Of a stretch of 9,832 nucleotides of DNA, positions 1-6,550 are shown piece by piece. The DNA comes from an uncultured Clostridia bacterium (GTDB lineage: Bacteria; Bacillota; Clostridia; Christensenellales; CAG-314). The stretch is from NCBI GenBank assembly GCA_934203075.1, contig CAKPYT010000008.1:1-9832 (forward strand). The letters are read 5' to 3'. Below the pieces are notes generated by a model. The model was not told the origin of the DNA. It searched no databases and was given only the letters and a program-made list of their open reading frames with translations. Positions within the stretch are counted from its first letter, which is position 1. Every line of letters starts with the position of its first letter. Both the position numbers and the translations under genes were made by a program.

Positions 1-868
1 CCGCTAAACGGAAGCGGCTGTCCGCCGAGATCCGCACGCAGGCTTTTTGCAGCGGATACGCCCCGGAGAGCAAAGTAGTAAAAATGGCCAGAAAAACCGC
101 AACCTGCCCGAAACGCATATCCGAAACGCCGGTCTGCTCCGCCAGCCACAACAGCGGCATTTCCGCAACAGAAAGATCCACCTGCCCCGCAACCCGCAAC
201 ACAAAATAAATGAGAACGCCCAACACGCCGGAGGAAAGTGCCGCAACCGCCTCGCCCTCCGCAAACGAAAGCGTTTTTGCCGGGCCGATTAACACTCCGC
301 ACAAAATCATGCAATTCATGGAAATATACCAAAAACTTTGTGCCGAAGCCGCAGCGATCCCGTGATCTCCGTCGCCTGCAGGAGGCAATACCGCCAAAGA
401 CACCAGAAAGGCGATAATCAAAGGAACGGCAAGCAAGTTCACCCCTTTCAGCCCTTTCATTCCGCCGATAACGATAGCATAAGTGACGCAGGCGGTGAGC
501 AAAGCAAGCCACGGGAAGCCCGCCCGGACGCGGAACATCGCCGACAGGACGCTTTGAGCCCCTGCAAGCATTGCCGTGACGGTGCAAAAGTAGTTGATGC
601 AAAAGATTACGGCATACACCTTTCCGATGCGCTTGCCGGCAATTCTTTCCGTATAATCCGCTACGTCCCAGGCATTTGCCTCGCGGCACAAATGCAGCAA
701 TAAAGACAAAACGCCGAACAGAAGAATCGAAAACAAGACAGACGCCCACGCTGCGCCGCAGCCGCGGAAGAACAACAGAATTTCCCGACCGGAAGCAAAC
801 CCGGCACCGACAAAACTCCCCACAATCACCGCGGTAGTGGAAAAAACTCGAAAAACCGATTTAGCCAT
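1..868 (-). CDS. YkvI-family integral membrane protein (partial, 3' end off window)
   Basis: An open frame runs on the minus strand from ATG at 868 to the left edge without a stop, giving 289 residues. The translation is strongly hydrophobic and has a motif at residues 17-29 (GSFVGAGFASGRE) that is characteristic of the YkvI-like branch of the APC/LeuT-fold transporters. Later segments, such as the GGMKGLKGVN stretch followed by a hydrophobic run, also fit that family. Members are usually about 340-400 residues with some ten membrane helices, so roughly the last quarter is missing. The substrate is unknown. No strong ribosome binding site sits at normal distance: the nearest purine-rich run (AAAGGGAATAGG) lies inside a hairpin about 10-20 nt upstream of the ATG. 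It has no visible promoter and no close operon partner. The family call is made from the motif by eye. Confidence 0.85.
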   Translation of the reverse strand, partial: MAKSVFRVFSTTAVIVGSFVGAGFASGREILLFFRGCGAAWASVLFSILLFGVLSLLLHLCREANAWDVADYTERIAGKRIGKVYAVIFCINYFCTVTAMLAGAQSVLSAMFRVRAGFPWLALLTACVTYAIVIGGMKGLKGVNLLAVPLIIAFLVSLAVLPPAGDGDHGIAAASAQSFWYISMNCMILCGVLIGPAKTLSFAEGEAVAALSSGVLGVLIYFVLRVAGQVDLSVAEMPLLWLAEQTGVSDMRFGQVAVFLAIFTTLLSGAYPLQKACVRISADSRFRLA

Positions 869-875
869 AGTAATA

Positions 876-914
876 CAGCCTATTCCCTTTGCTTCCGGAA
901 TAGGCTGTTTTTTT
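876..914 (+). terminator. Plus-strand intrinsic terminator with no obvious gene before it
   Basis: A perfect 11-bp stem (876-886 with 897-907) closes a 10-nt loop and is followed directly by seven T (908-914), the standard layout of a plus-strand intrinsic terminator. No plus-strand gene lies upstream; the minus-strand YkvI-type gene starts only 8 bases to the left. On the minus strand the same hairpin falls in the 5' leader of that gene and includes its only purine-rich candidate ribosome binding sequence. It could therefore block antisense transcription or fold in the leader mRNA. Confidence 0.7.
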
Positions 915-924
915 CGTTTCTTTT

Positions 925-957
925 AAAAAAAGGCTCGTTTTTCTTTGAAAAACGAGC
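925..957 (-). terminator. Minus-strand intrinsic terminator of the TPR/hslO operon
   Basis: Read on the minus strand, a perfect 10-bp stem (957-948 with 942-933) closes a 5-nt loop. One C and a run of seven T (931-925) follow. It lies about 150 nt after the stop of the TPR gene and is the first clear terminator for the four-gene minus-strand operon starting near 5320. It would also be the 3' end of the candidate structured RNA just upstream. Confidence 0.85.
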
Positions 958-1110
958 GAAATTTCCCTCAAAGCCGTCTGCTGCCGCACCCGGAAAAAGC
1001 CGCATCTCATGGTGGAGCGCGAAGGCTCTTAAGGGCCTTCTCTTCCCCTTTCCTAAATCTGCAGCACCCGCGAAAACTTTGTCCGCACAGTTTTGGGACG
1101 ACGGTTTTAC
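925..1110 (-). ncRNA. Candidate structured RNA or structured 3' UTR ending in a terminator
   Basis: Between the TPR stop codon and the minus-strand terminator the minus strand can form a nested, branched fold found by hand. The closing stem is 1100-1104 with 974-978, extended by 1106-1108 with 970-972. A side hairpin forms from 1095-1097 with 1067-1069 and 1089-1094 with 1073-1078. The main stem continues as 1061-1066 with 979-984, then 1046-1053 with 992-999 (two G-U pairs), and is capped by 1035-1040 with 1021-1026. The long stem, central branch and terminal hairpin resemble the general plan of 6S RNA, and TGCGGCAGCA on the 3' side recalls the 6S 3' arm, but there is no diagnostic match. 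It may simply be a long folded 3' UTR. A weak promoter-like pair (TTGAAT, 15 nt, TAAAAC) lies at the end of the TPR gene. Confidence 0.35.
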
Positions 1111-2738
1111 TCAAACAAAAGTCGATTCAAATCGGAAAGTCGTTCCGCAGAGGTATCGAAGTAGGTAAGTAATTCTTTTGTATCCAGATCAAACCCGCAT
1201 TGCTGCACCAAAAAAGCTGCCATATCGTCCGAATGATACTCCTGTGTGGGAAGCTGCAGGGTTTCGATTCGCCGATCCAACTCTGCGGCTTTATCGATGA
1301 GTTTCTGAACGTAATCCTCCTCCAACAGGTATGCCCAAGCCATTTTACCGATAGCGCGCGCCAACGGGTACATCCACGGGTTTTGACGCAAATCCGGCAC
1401 GATGACTTCCCGCAAAATACCGTCCTGCACGTAAGCATATCTCCCGGCGCCGCTTCGAAGCAATGCGCAAAGCATTTCTTCTTTGCTTCTGTCCTGAATG
1501 CGGCAATCCAGCAGTTCCTTTTTGAAATACGGAACCCAGTTCTTTTTGGCCGTATGTGCGACACGGCTTGTGACGGCATCCAAAAACGCGACGTTATCCA
1601 GTGTGAAGTAGGCCCAATCCAAAACCGCCTTTCGTTTGGAGTCCTTCCATAACTGCGTATAGGTTTTTTCGTTTTGCAACAGCAAAATACGCCGTTTCAT
1701 TTCCTGTTCCGTCACTTGCGGCAGATACCCCAAACGACCGTCCAATGCGTCAAAATTTTCCAGATAGAAGGAGGAAACCGGATCCTCCGGATCCAGTGTC
1801 AGGTTGAAAAGAAGGAGTTCCTTTGCTTCTTCTTTTCTGCCGGTGTTGAACGCAGCAAAAAACGCCAGAAGCGCAACGTCGACCTGATATGGCTCCTTCT
1901 GCAAATATTCTTTCGTTTTACGATAGAGTAACTCGTCCTCCTGCAAATTCGCCAGCACCGAAACCATTTTTAACAACTGCTGCAAATCCGCAGGAACGGT
2001 TTCTTCCAAAAACTTCCGGCATTCCTGCGCCTGCGGCTCGTCTCCCGTCAGGCTCGCAATGAGAAGCATGTTGCACCTGCCGAACACGTCTTGCGGGTTG
2101 AGAGCCAACACCTCTTCCGCATACTGCTTTGCCTGCGGCAGTTTTCCCGCAATGCAATACGCCAATGCCAGGTTGTTTTTTGTGGCGATATCCTGCGAGT
2201 GTTCCGCCGCCTGTTCGAAAATCTCTGCCGCTTTTGCAAAATCTCCCCTGCCAAGCGATTCGCGTGCCTGTTCTTCCAGATGCGCCGCAACGTCACGTTC
2301 GTTTACCACGTGCAGCGTTTTGGATTGAACGTTCTCCATCAGACCGTCGATGGCATCCCAATCGATATCGGCATCATCGCTTTCCGTCGCGAACAGGTTA
2401 AAATAGTAGCCGGCGGCATTCCACTTGCCGAGTGCAAACGCATTTTGCCCCAAAAGATAGTAACCGTCCGTTTCGTAAGGAGCGCGCAGCAAGACCCAGT
2501 ACAATAAATTGTTGGAAAGCGCATACAGCCCAACGTCCGCATACACTTCTGCCAGGCGACATTTTGCATCCAACTTTTGCGGGTGCAACGCGATTGCCTT
2601 TTGCAGCAAACGAATCGCCTTTCCCTTATCGTTTTTATCGTCCGCCTTGTTTGCCAAATCCAGCAGTTGCTCGTACGTTTGCGAAAATTCCAGAACGTTT
2701 GCGGTATTTGCGGTATTTGTTTTCTTATTTTCGGACAT
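1107..2738 (-). CDS. Tetratricopeptide-repeat protein, function unknown
   Basis: The product has 543 residues and is the last gene of the operon. I start it at ATG 2738, two nucleotides after the hslO stop, with a GGGGGAG purine run about 13 nt upstream. A longer frame opens at 2762 inside hslO but has no ribosome binding site. The N-terminal half contains TPR-type helical pairs. One block includes AIALHPQKLDAKCRLAEVY and a second includes NNLALAYCIAGKLPQAKQYA followed by LALNPQD, matching the TPR small/large residue pattern with a P near the helix end. The C-terminal 250 residues are helical and charged, and I recognise no domain there. There is no signal peptide or membrane segment, so it is probably a cytoplasmic scaffold or partner-binding protein. 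Its coupling to hslO suggests co-expression with a stress chaperone but does not define a function. Confidence 0.85.
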   Translation of the reverse strand: MSENKKTNTANTANVLEFSQTYEQLLDLANKADDKNDKGKAIRLLQKAIALHPQKLDAKCRLAEVYADVGLYALSNNLLYWVLLRAPYETDGYYLLGQNAFALGKWNAAGYYFNLFATESDDADIDWDAIDGLMENVQSKTLHVVNERDVAAHLEEQARESLGRGDFAKAAEIFEQAAEHSQDIATKNNLALAYCIAGKLPQAKQYAEEVLALNPQDVFGRCNMLLIASLTGDEPQAQECRKFLEETVPADLQQLLKMVSVLANLQEDELLYRKTKEYLQKEPYQVDVALLAFFAAFNTGRKEEAKELLLFNLTLDPEDPVSSFYLENFDALDGRLGYLPQVTEQEMKRRILLLQNEKTYTQLWKDSKRKAVLDWAYFTLDNVAFLDAVTSRVAHTAKKNWVPYFKKELLDCRIQDRSKEEMLCALLRSGAGRYAYVQDGILREVIVPDLRQNPWMYPLARAIGKMAWAYLLEEDYVQKLIDKAAELDRRIETLQLPTQEYHSDDMAAFLVQQCGFDLDTKELLTYFDTSAERLSDLNRLLFE

Positions 2739-2740
2739 CT

Positions 2741-3631
2741 TCAGGATTTCTCTCCCCCGCATTTTGCAGAGGCGAACAACCGTTCTGCCTCTTCTTGCGT
2801 ATACTCGTATTTTTTATTGCAGAAATGGCAAACGATTTCCAATTTTCCCTGCTGAGCCAGAATCTCTGCCACATCCTTTTCGCCGAGAGAAAGCAGGACG
2901 CGGTCGATTCTCTCCCGACAGCAATCGCAGCGGAACGCCGTTTCCTTTTCTTCCGTAATTTCCGGTTTCAGTTCCCCGAAATATCGCTGCAACACCCCGC
3001 GCGGCGTATCGTTCTGCATGATTCCGCTGACGTTGCCGAGTTTTACCGCAATCGCTTCCAAGGCCTGCAAAGTTTCTTCCTCCGCAAAAGGCAAAACCTG
3101 TACGAATACGCCCGCGGCACTGGCACACGACCCGTCCGGATTCTCCAGAACACCCAGCGCAACCAGGCAGGGCTGCTGCTCGCTGACGGCATAGTAATTT
3201 GCAAAATCTTCCGCAATTTCTCCGCTGACCAATCGGCCGGTACCGATGTACGGCTCCGCAAATCCGAGGTCTTTGATGACCGTAATTTTTCCGTTTTTCC
3301 CCACTGCCGCGCCGACGTTCAGTTTGTGATTTACCGATTCCGTCATCGCTTGCGGATTGTCGACATACCCTTTGACGCACCCGTCCGCATTGCCGCAAGC
3401 GACAATGCTCCCGAGCGGCCCGTCTCCCTTTATCGTTACACTGAGGTAATCCGTTTCGTTTTTCAGGCTTGCGCCCATCATGGAGGTCATCGTCAACGTT
3501 CTGCCAAGAGCCGCCGCCGCAACCGGAGAAAGAGCGTGCGTTTCTATCGCTTTTTGCACCATCTCTGTGCTGTCCTCTATCGTAACCGTGGCCTGACCGT
3601 CGGCCAGGATCGCTTTCAGTAAATTCTTCAT
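2741..3631 (-). CDS. hslO: Hsp33 redox-regulated molecular chaperone
   Basis: This is a cytoplasmic holdase chaperone that is switched on by oxidation and protects unfolding proteins during oxidative and heat stress. The start is ATG 3631 (MKNLLKAIL), preceded by AAGGAGG at 7-nt spacing; the frame is open further upstream but that part lies inside the preceding gene. The product has 296 residues, the usual family length. The N-terminal part carries family motifs such as GRTLTMTSMMGASLK and KGDGPLGSI. The C-terminal redox switch is complete: Cys235 and Cys237 (in FRCDCC) and Cys268 and Cys271 (in IVCHFC), the CxC/CxxC zinc site with the normal 30-residue linker. An extra cysteine (C238) adjoins the first pair. 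The start overlaps the methyltransferase stop by 4 nt (ATGA), so the two are probably translationally coupled. Confidence 0.97.
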   Translation of the reverse strand: MKNLLKAILADGQATVTIEDSTEMVQKAIETHALSPVAAAALGRTLTMTSMMGASLKNETDYLSVTIKGDGPLGSIVACGNADGCVKGYVDNPQAMTESVNHKLNVGAAVGKNGKITVIKDLGFAEPYIGTGRLVSGEIAEDFANYYAVSEQQPCLVALGVLENPDGSCASAAGVFVQVLPFAEEETLQALEAIAVKLGNVSGIMQNDTPRGVLQRYFGELKPEITEEKETAFRCDCCRERIDRVLLSLGEKDVAEILAQQGKLEIVCHFCNKKYEYTQEEAERLFASAKCGGEKS

Positions 3632-4368
3632 ACGTCTTCCTCCTTCCGCACGGCGCGAAAGAATATTCTTTGGGCATTTTTTTTGAGCGGTGCGCCGGCA
3701 TAGTCTCCGCATGCTTCCGCCTGTTCGAAGCCGCACTCCTCCAACCAGCGCAGGAGATCTTCCGCCTCGTAAATGTATTGCTCGTGCCGTTCGTCAAATC
3801 GTCGATAAAGTTCCCCCTCCGGCACAAAAAACGCTAAATCCATCGTAACTTTTTTGGCGGAGAGCCGATTCGTCCAAAAATAAGTGATTTCCTCCGTATC
3901 TTCGTAAAAAACCTCGTTTGCCAGCACTTTTCGGAGTTTATACGCCGAAGAAATATCAAACAGCAGTCTCCCGCCTTTTTTCAGCGCACGTTTGCAGCAC
4001 AGAAAAAAGGCTTTGACTTCCCGTTCGCCCTTCAGATAGTTTACCCCGTCGCAAACGGCGGTGATAAAATCCACCGGATGAAACAGAGAAAAATCCGTCA
4101 GATCCGCCTGCAGAAAGAGCGGATTCTCCGTATTCTTCTGGCTCTTTTTTGCCTCCGTCAGCATTTCGACGGAAGCATCCATCCCGACGACGCGATAGCC
4201 GTGTTCTGCCAGACGAAACGTCATATTCCCTGTTCCGCAGGCAACGTCCGCCCCCGTCTTTGCCGAGGCTTCGTCCAACGTGCGGTACAAAGATTGCGAC
4301 CATGAATCATAGTCGCAATCCTTCATTAACGTATTATAATATTTTGCAAATTGTTGATAACTAGGCAT
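3628..4368 (-). CDS. Class I SAM-dependent methyltransferase
   Basis: A 246-residue cytoplasmic enzyme with a Rossmann-fold methyltransferase layout. Motif I is DVACGTGNMT at about residues 41-50, with A in place of the common G or D before the Cys. The acidic residue after strand 2 is in VVGMDAS (60-66). The motif after strand 3 is LQADLTDF (86-93), and a post-motif segment KKGGRLLFDIS follows. The N-terminus (YQQFAKYYNTLMKDCDYDSW) matches the usual start of the clostridial small-molecule type often found beside housekeeping genes. The substrate cannot be predicted. The start overlaps the end of the upstream membrane gene by 8 nt (ATGCCTAG), with only a weak GGAA-like signal farther upstream, which suggests coupling. 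The stop overlaps the hslO start by 4 nt. Confidence 0.92.
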   Translation of the reverse strand: MPSYQQFAKYYNTLMKDCDYDSWSQSLYRTLDEASAKTGADVACGTGNMTFRLAEHGYRVVGMDASVEMLTEAKKSQKNTENPLFLQADLTDFSLFHPVDFITAVCDGVNYLKGEREVKAFFLCCKRALKKGGRLLFDISSAYKLRKVLANEVFYEDTEEITYFWTNRLSAKKVTMDLAFFVPEGELYRRFDERHEQYIYEAEDLLRWLEECGFEQAEACGDYAGAPLKKNAQRIFFRAVRKEEDV

Positions 4369-5293
4369 TTTGTGCTTGTGCTTTTCCTTGTTCGCTCTGT
4401 TTCACTTTTTTACGCGGCACGGGATTGTATACCGCAAAAATACGCATGAGGTGAATCATCCAGATGAACGTGACGGCAAACATTCCAAACAGAATGAAAA
4501 TTGCCAGATACGCCGCTTGCAGCAGCCCCTGCACCACGACGAGCAGTACCAGCGGAACCGCCATCATCACAAAGTACCACACATTGAGGAAGAGATGATT
4601 CCATAACAAATACCAGGACGTTTTCAGGTTTGTGCCGAGGCTTTGTTTGTGCACGGTTGCCACGCCCAATACAATGAAACAATAAATGGCAAAGAACGCC
4701 GCGACAATGGACAGAAGCACCGTGATGACCACGGATAACCAGCCCGGCAACACGGAAAGAACCGCCTGCAGGCGATAGATGCCGTACACGATACCGCCGA
4801 ACATTGCAAACATCGGGAAACTGTACCCAATCGTTTGCCCGATCCCGCGGAAAAACGGTTTGAATACTTTTAATTCGCCCGTCCAGTACGAATCGCGGAA
4901 GCAGGCAAAAGCACCGGAAAACGCAACGGAAAGAATTGCGATACACGGAATCATTTTCAAGAACAGCGAAGCCTGCAGTTCCTCCGTCACACCCACGGAA
5001 AAATCCTCCACACCCAGCCAGGGATTATACCCTACGCCGAGCGTGTTGCCGAAGGGCAACGTCACGCCCCAGACACTGAGTTCACTGTTGTACGACAGCA
5101 CAAAATACACCAACGGGGCAAGAAAAACCAAAAGCAAAAGGTTTAACAGTAAAATGCGGAAAAACGAATTGCCATACAGAACTTTGAAAAACTTCCATTC
5201 TCCCAATTCGTTTACTTTTTTAGAAATGCCGTTCAACCGCTCGTTTTCCAATACGATGCGGCGTTTGGCTTGTACTTTTTCCTGGTTTGCCAT
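4361..5293 (-). CDS. YesL-like (DUF624-type) six-helix membrane protein
   Basis: A 310-residue protein, first gene of the minus-strand operon. The start is ATG 5293, with GGGAG about 6 nt upstream. A charged cytoplasmic N-terminus (about 40 residues, KVQAKRRIVLENERL) is followed by about six hydrophobic segments near residues 46-66, 111-131, 155-175, 185-212, 236-256 and 259-282. A lysine- and glutamine-rich tail ends it. The loop GELKVFKPFFRGIGQT before helix 3, and helix 4 passing into LGTNLKTSWYLLWNH, resemble the DUF624/YesL pattern. That family is widespread in Bacillota, often near sugar-uptake genes, and has no proven biochemical role. The family call rests on layout and short motifs only. 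A polytopic membrane protein is certain; YesL membership is likely. Confidence 0.8.
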   Translation of the reverse strand: MANQEKVQAKRRIVLENERLNGISKKVNELGEWKFFKVLYGNSFFRILLLNLLLLVFLAPLVYFVLSYNSELSVWGVTLPFGNTLGVGYNPWLGVEDFSVGVTEELQASLFLKMIPCIAILSVAFSGAFACFRDSYWTGELKVFKPFFRGIGQTIGYSFPMFAMFGGIVYGIYRLQAVLSVLPGWLSVVITVLLSIVAAFFAIYCFIVLGVATVHKQSLGTNLKTSWYLLWNHLFLNVWYFVMMAVPLVLLVVVQGLLQAAYLAIFILFGMFAVTFIWMIHLMRIFAVYNPVPRKKVKQSEQGKAQAQNA

Positions 5294-5326
5294 AAAGTCT
5301 CCCTATTGCAGATTGCAATTTTATTT

Positions 5327-5354
5327 ATCATATCATATTTTTTCTTTTTTTCAA
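5327..5354 (-). promoter_or_regulatory. Sigma-A type promoter of the four-gene minus-strand operon
   Basis: On the minus strand TTGAAA (5354-5349) is followed after 16 nt by TATGAT (5332-5327), giving a start near 5320 and a leader of about 27 nt before ATG 5293. A second overlapping TATGAT (5337-5332) is too close to the -35 box. The surroundings are very A/T rich. Two small dyads flank it: ATTGC/GCAAT at 5305-5319 in the leader and a 13-bp near-palindrome at 5368-5380 upstream of the -35 box. Either could be an operator. Confidence 0.75.
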
Positions 5355-5674
5355 ACCTTTTTTGCCTATCTTCGGAAGATTTACCGCCGGTTAGCCCGGG
5401 ATTCTTTCCTTTTTGTTGCCCAACCGAAACAAATCGCTTTTTCCCGGACGGCATCGTCCTTTCTCTCCCCGAAAACGCTGCGCAGGCTTTTTCTCTCCTC
5501 GCCGTTTCCTTCGGAGCGAAGTCCGTTTCCGCAATGGTTACGTTTTCCGGCACGAAAGCGGAAACGGCACCGATCTTTCTTGCGGAAAATGATCGGAAAC
5601 GGCACACCCGAAGTTTGTTCGGCATATACTGTAGCAAAGCGCATGAAAACTCGATTCGGGAGGTATCAAAAGTT
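5355..5674. other. Non-coding divergent intergenic region upstream of dapA
   Basis: About 320 bases separate the minus-strand promoter from dapA. The plus strand is open in the dapA frame throughout, but the translation has no family features and runs into a Phe/Leu/Ser-rich stretch, so I treat it as non-coding. It holds four copies of the GGAAACGGC motif (see the repeat entry), a small hairpin CCGAA/TTCGG at 5608-5622, and a TATACT hexamer at 5625-5630 without a good -35 box that may be the dapA -10. I looked for the conserved cores of the lysine riboswitch and the T-box leader and saw neither. Confidence 0.6.
5501..5605. repeat. Four copies of a GGAAACGGC-type motif, two in each orientation
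   Basis: GCCGTTTCC occurs at 5501-5509, CCGTTTCCG at 5523-5531, CGGAAACGGCAC at 5559-5570 and the same 12-mer again at 5594-5605. The second and third copies form a perfect 9-bp inverted repeat with a 27-nt loop; the first copy can pair with the third or fourth. The arrangement allows mutually exclusive hairpins in a dapA leader, or a cluster of protein binding sites. Confidence 0.6.
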
Positions 5675-6550
5675 ATGTCTGTTTTTCACGGGACCTGTAC
5701 CGCAATGATTACCCCTTTTACACAAACCGGCGTGAACTTTTCCTGTTTGCAGCAGATGATTCGCCACCAATTAAAAAACGGCACGGACGCACTGCTTGTT
5801 TGCGGTACGACGGGGGAACCCAGCACCATGACGGAACAGGAAAAACGCGAAGTGCTGCGCTTCACCGTGCAGGAAGTGCAAAAACGCATTCCCGTGATTG
5901 CCTCCACCGGCGGCAACAACACTGCACGCTGTGTGGAAGAAAGCCGCCTGGCAGAATCGATCGGGGCGGATGCCTTGCTTGTGGTGACGCCCTACTACAA
6001 TAAAGCCACGCAAAACGGGCTGATTGCGCACTACACGGCAATTGCAAACGCGGTTTCCGTGCCGATTCTCTTATACAACGTACCCGCACGCACAGGGGTG
6101 AACCTTTTGCCGCAAACGGTTGCGGAACTGGCGAAACACCCGAATATCTGCGGAATCAAAGAGGCCAGCGGAAACATTTCGCAAATCTGCGAACTGACCC
6201 GACTCGTACCGGATTTTGACCTGTACAGCGGGGACGACGGCATTACCCTGCCGATTCTGTCCCTGGGAGGAAAAGGCGTCATTTCCGTAGTCGGCAACGT
6301 TGCCCCGCGCCTGATGCACGATTTTTTGCATGCCGTTTCGGCGCAGGAAGCATTGCGGCTGCAACACATCGTAAAAGAAATTGCAAATGCCTTATTCTGC
6401 GAAGTGAACCCGATCCCCGTGAAAGAGGCCTGTCGTCTGGTTGGTTTTCCGTGCGGAATTCCGCGGCTGCCTTTAACCCCGCCGGAGACGGAACATGCCG
6501 AATACATTCGCAAGACCATAGAAAAATATCGGGAGGTGCTATCCGTTTGA
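5675..6550 (+). CDS. dapA: 4-hydroxy-tetrahydrodipicolinate synthase
   Basis: A cytoplasmic class I aldolase that condenses pyruvate with aspartate-semialdehyde, the first committed step of diaminopimelate and lysine synthesis. The start is ATG 5675, with GGGAGG about 11 nt upstream. The product of 291 residues is the normal length for this TIM-barrel enzyme. Key residues fall at the expected positions: GTTGE at 44-48 with the catalytic-triad threonine, Tyr107 and Tyr108 in TPYYN, Tyr134 and Arg139 in LLYNVPARTG, and the Schiff-base Lys162 in GIKEASGN. The GGKGVISVVGN segment near residue 205 is also typical. It is the first gene of a dapA-dapB pair and its stop overlaps the dapB start. A related N-acetylneuraminate lyase-type aldolase is unlikely given the dapB partner. 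Confidence 0.97.
   Translation: MSVFHGTCTAMITPFTQTGVNFSCLQQMIRHQLKNGTDALLVCGTTGEPSTMTEQEKREVLRFTVQEVQKRIPVIASTGGNNTARCVEESRLAESIGADALLVVTPYYNKATQNGLIAHYTAIANAVSVPILLYNVPARTGVNLLPQTVAELAKHPNICGIKEASGNISQICELTRLVPDFDLYSGDDGITLPILSLGGKGVISVVGNVAPRLMHDFLHAVSAQEALRLQHIVKEIANALFCEVNPIPVKEACRLVGFPCGIPRLPLTPPETEHAEYIRKTIEKYREVLSV

Noticed and set aside
995..1020. CTCCACCA on the minus strand, resembling a tmRNA or tRNA 3' end
   Set aside because: There is no TPsiC-arm sequence before it and no matching 5' acceptor half; the bases fall inside the candidate fold.
2432..3622. A 396-codon open frame on the plus strand
   Set aside because: It lies antisense to hslO and the TPR gene, has Arg/Phe/Leu-rich composition without family features, and the opposite strand carries clear Hsp33 motifs.
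2814..3827. A 337-codon minus-strand frame overlapping hslO in another phase
   Set aside because: Its sequence is Arg/Gly/Ser-rich shadow translation; the hslO frame has the cysteine switch and a proper ribosome binding site.
5381..5670. Lysine riboswitch or T-box leader upstream of dapA
   Set aside because: I could not find the conserved cores of either element, and no terminator hairpin with a T run precedes dapA.
5270..5674. Possible 135-residue N-terminal extension of DapA
   Set aside because: The frame is open, but the DapA family starts at the MSVFHGTCTAMITPF segment, and catalytic residues number correctly only from ATG 5675.
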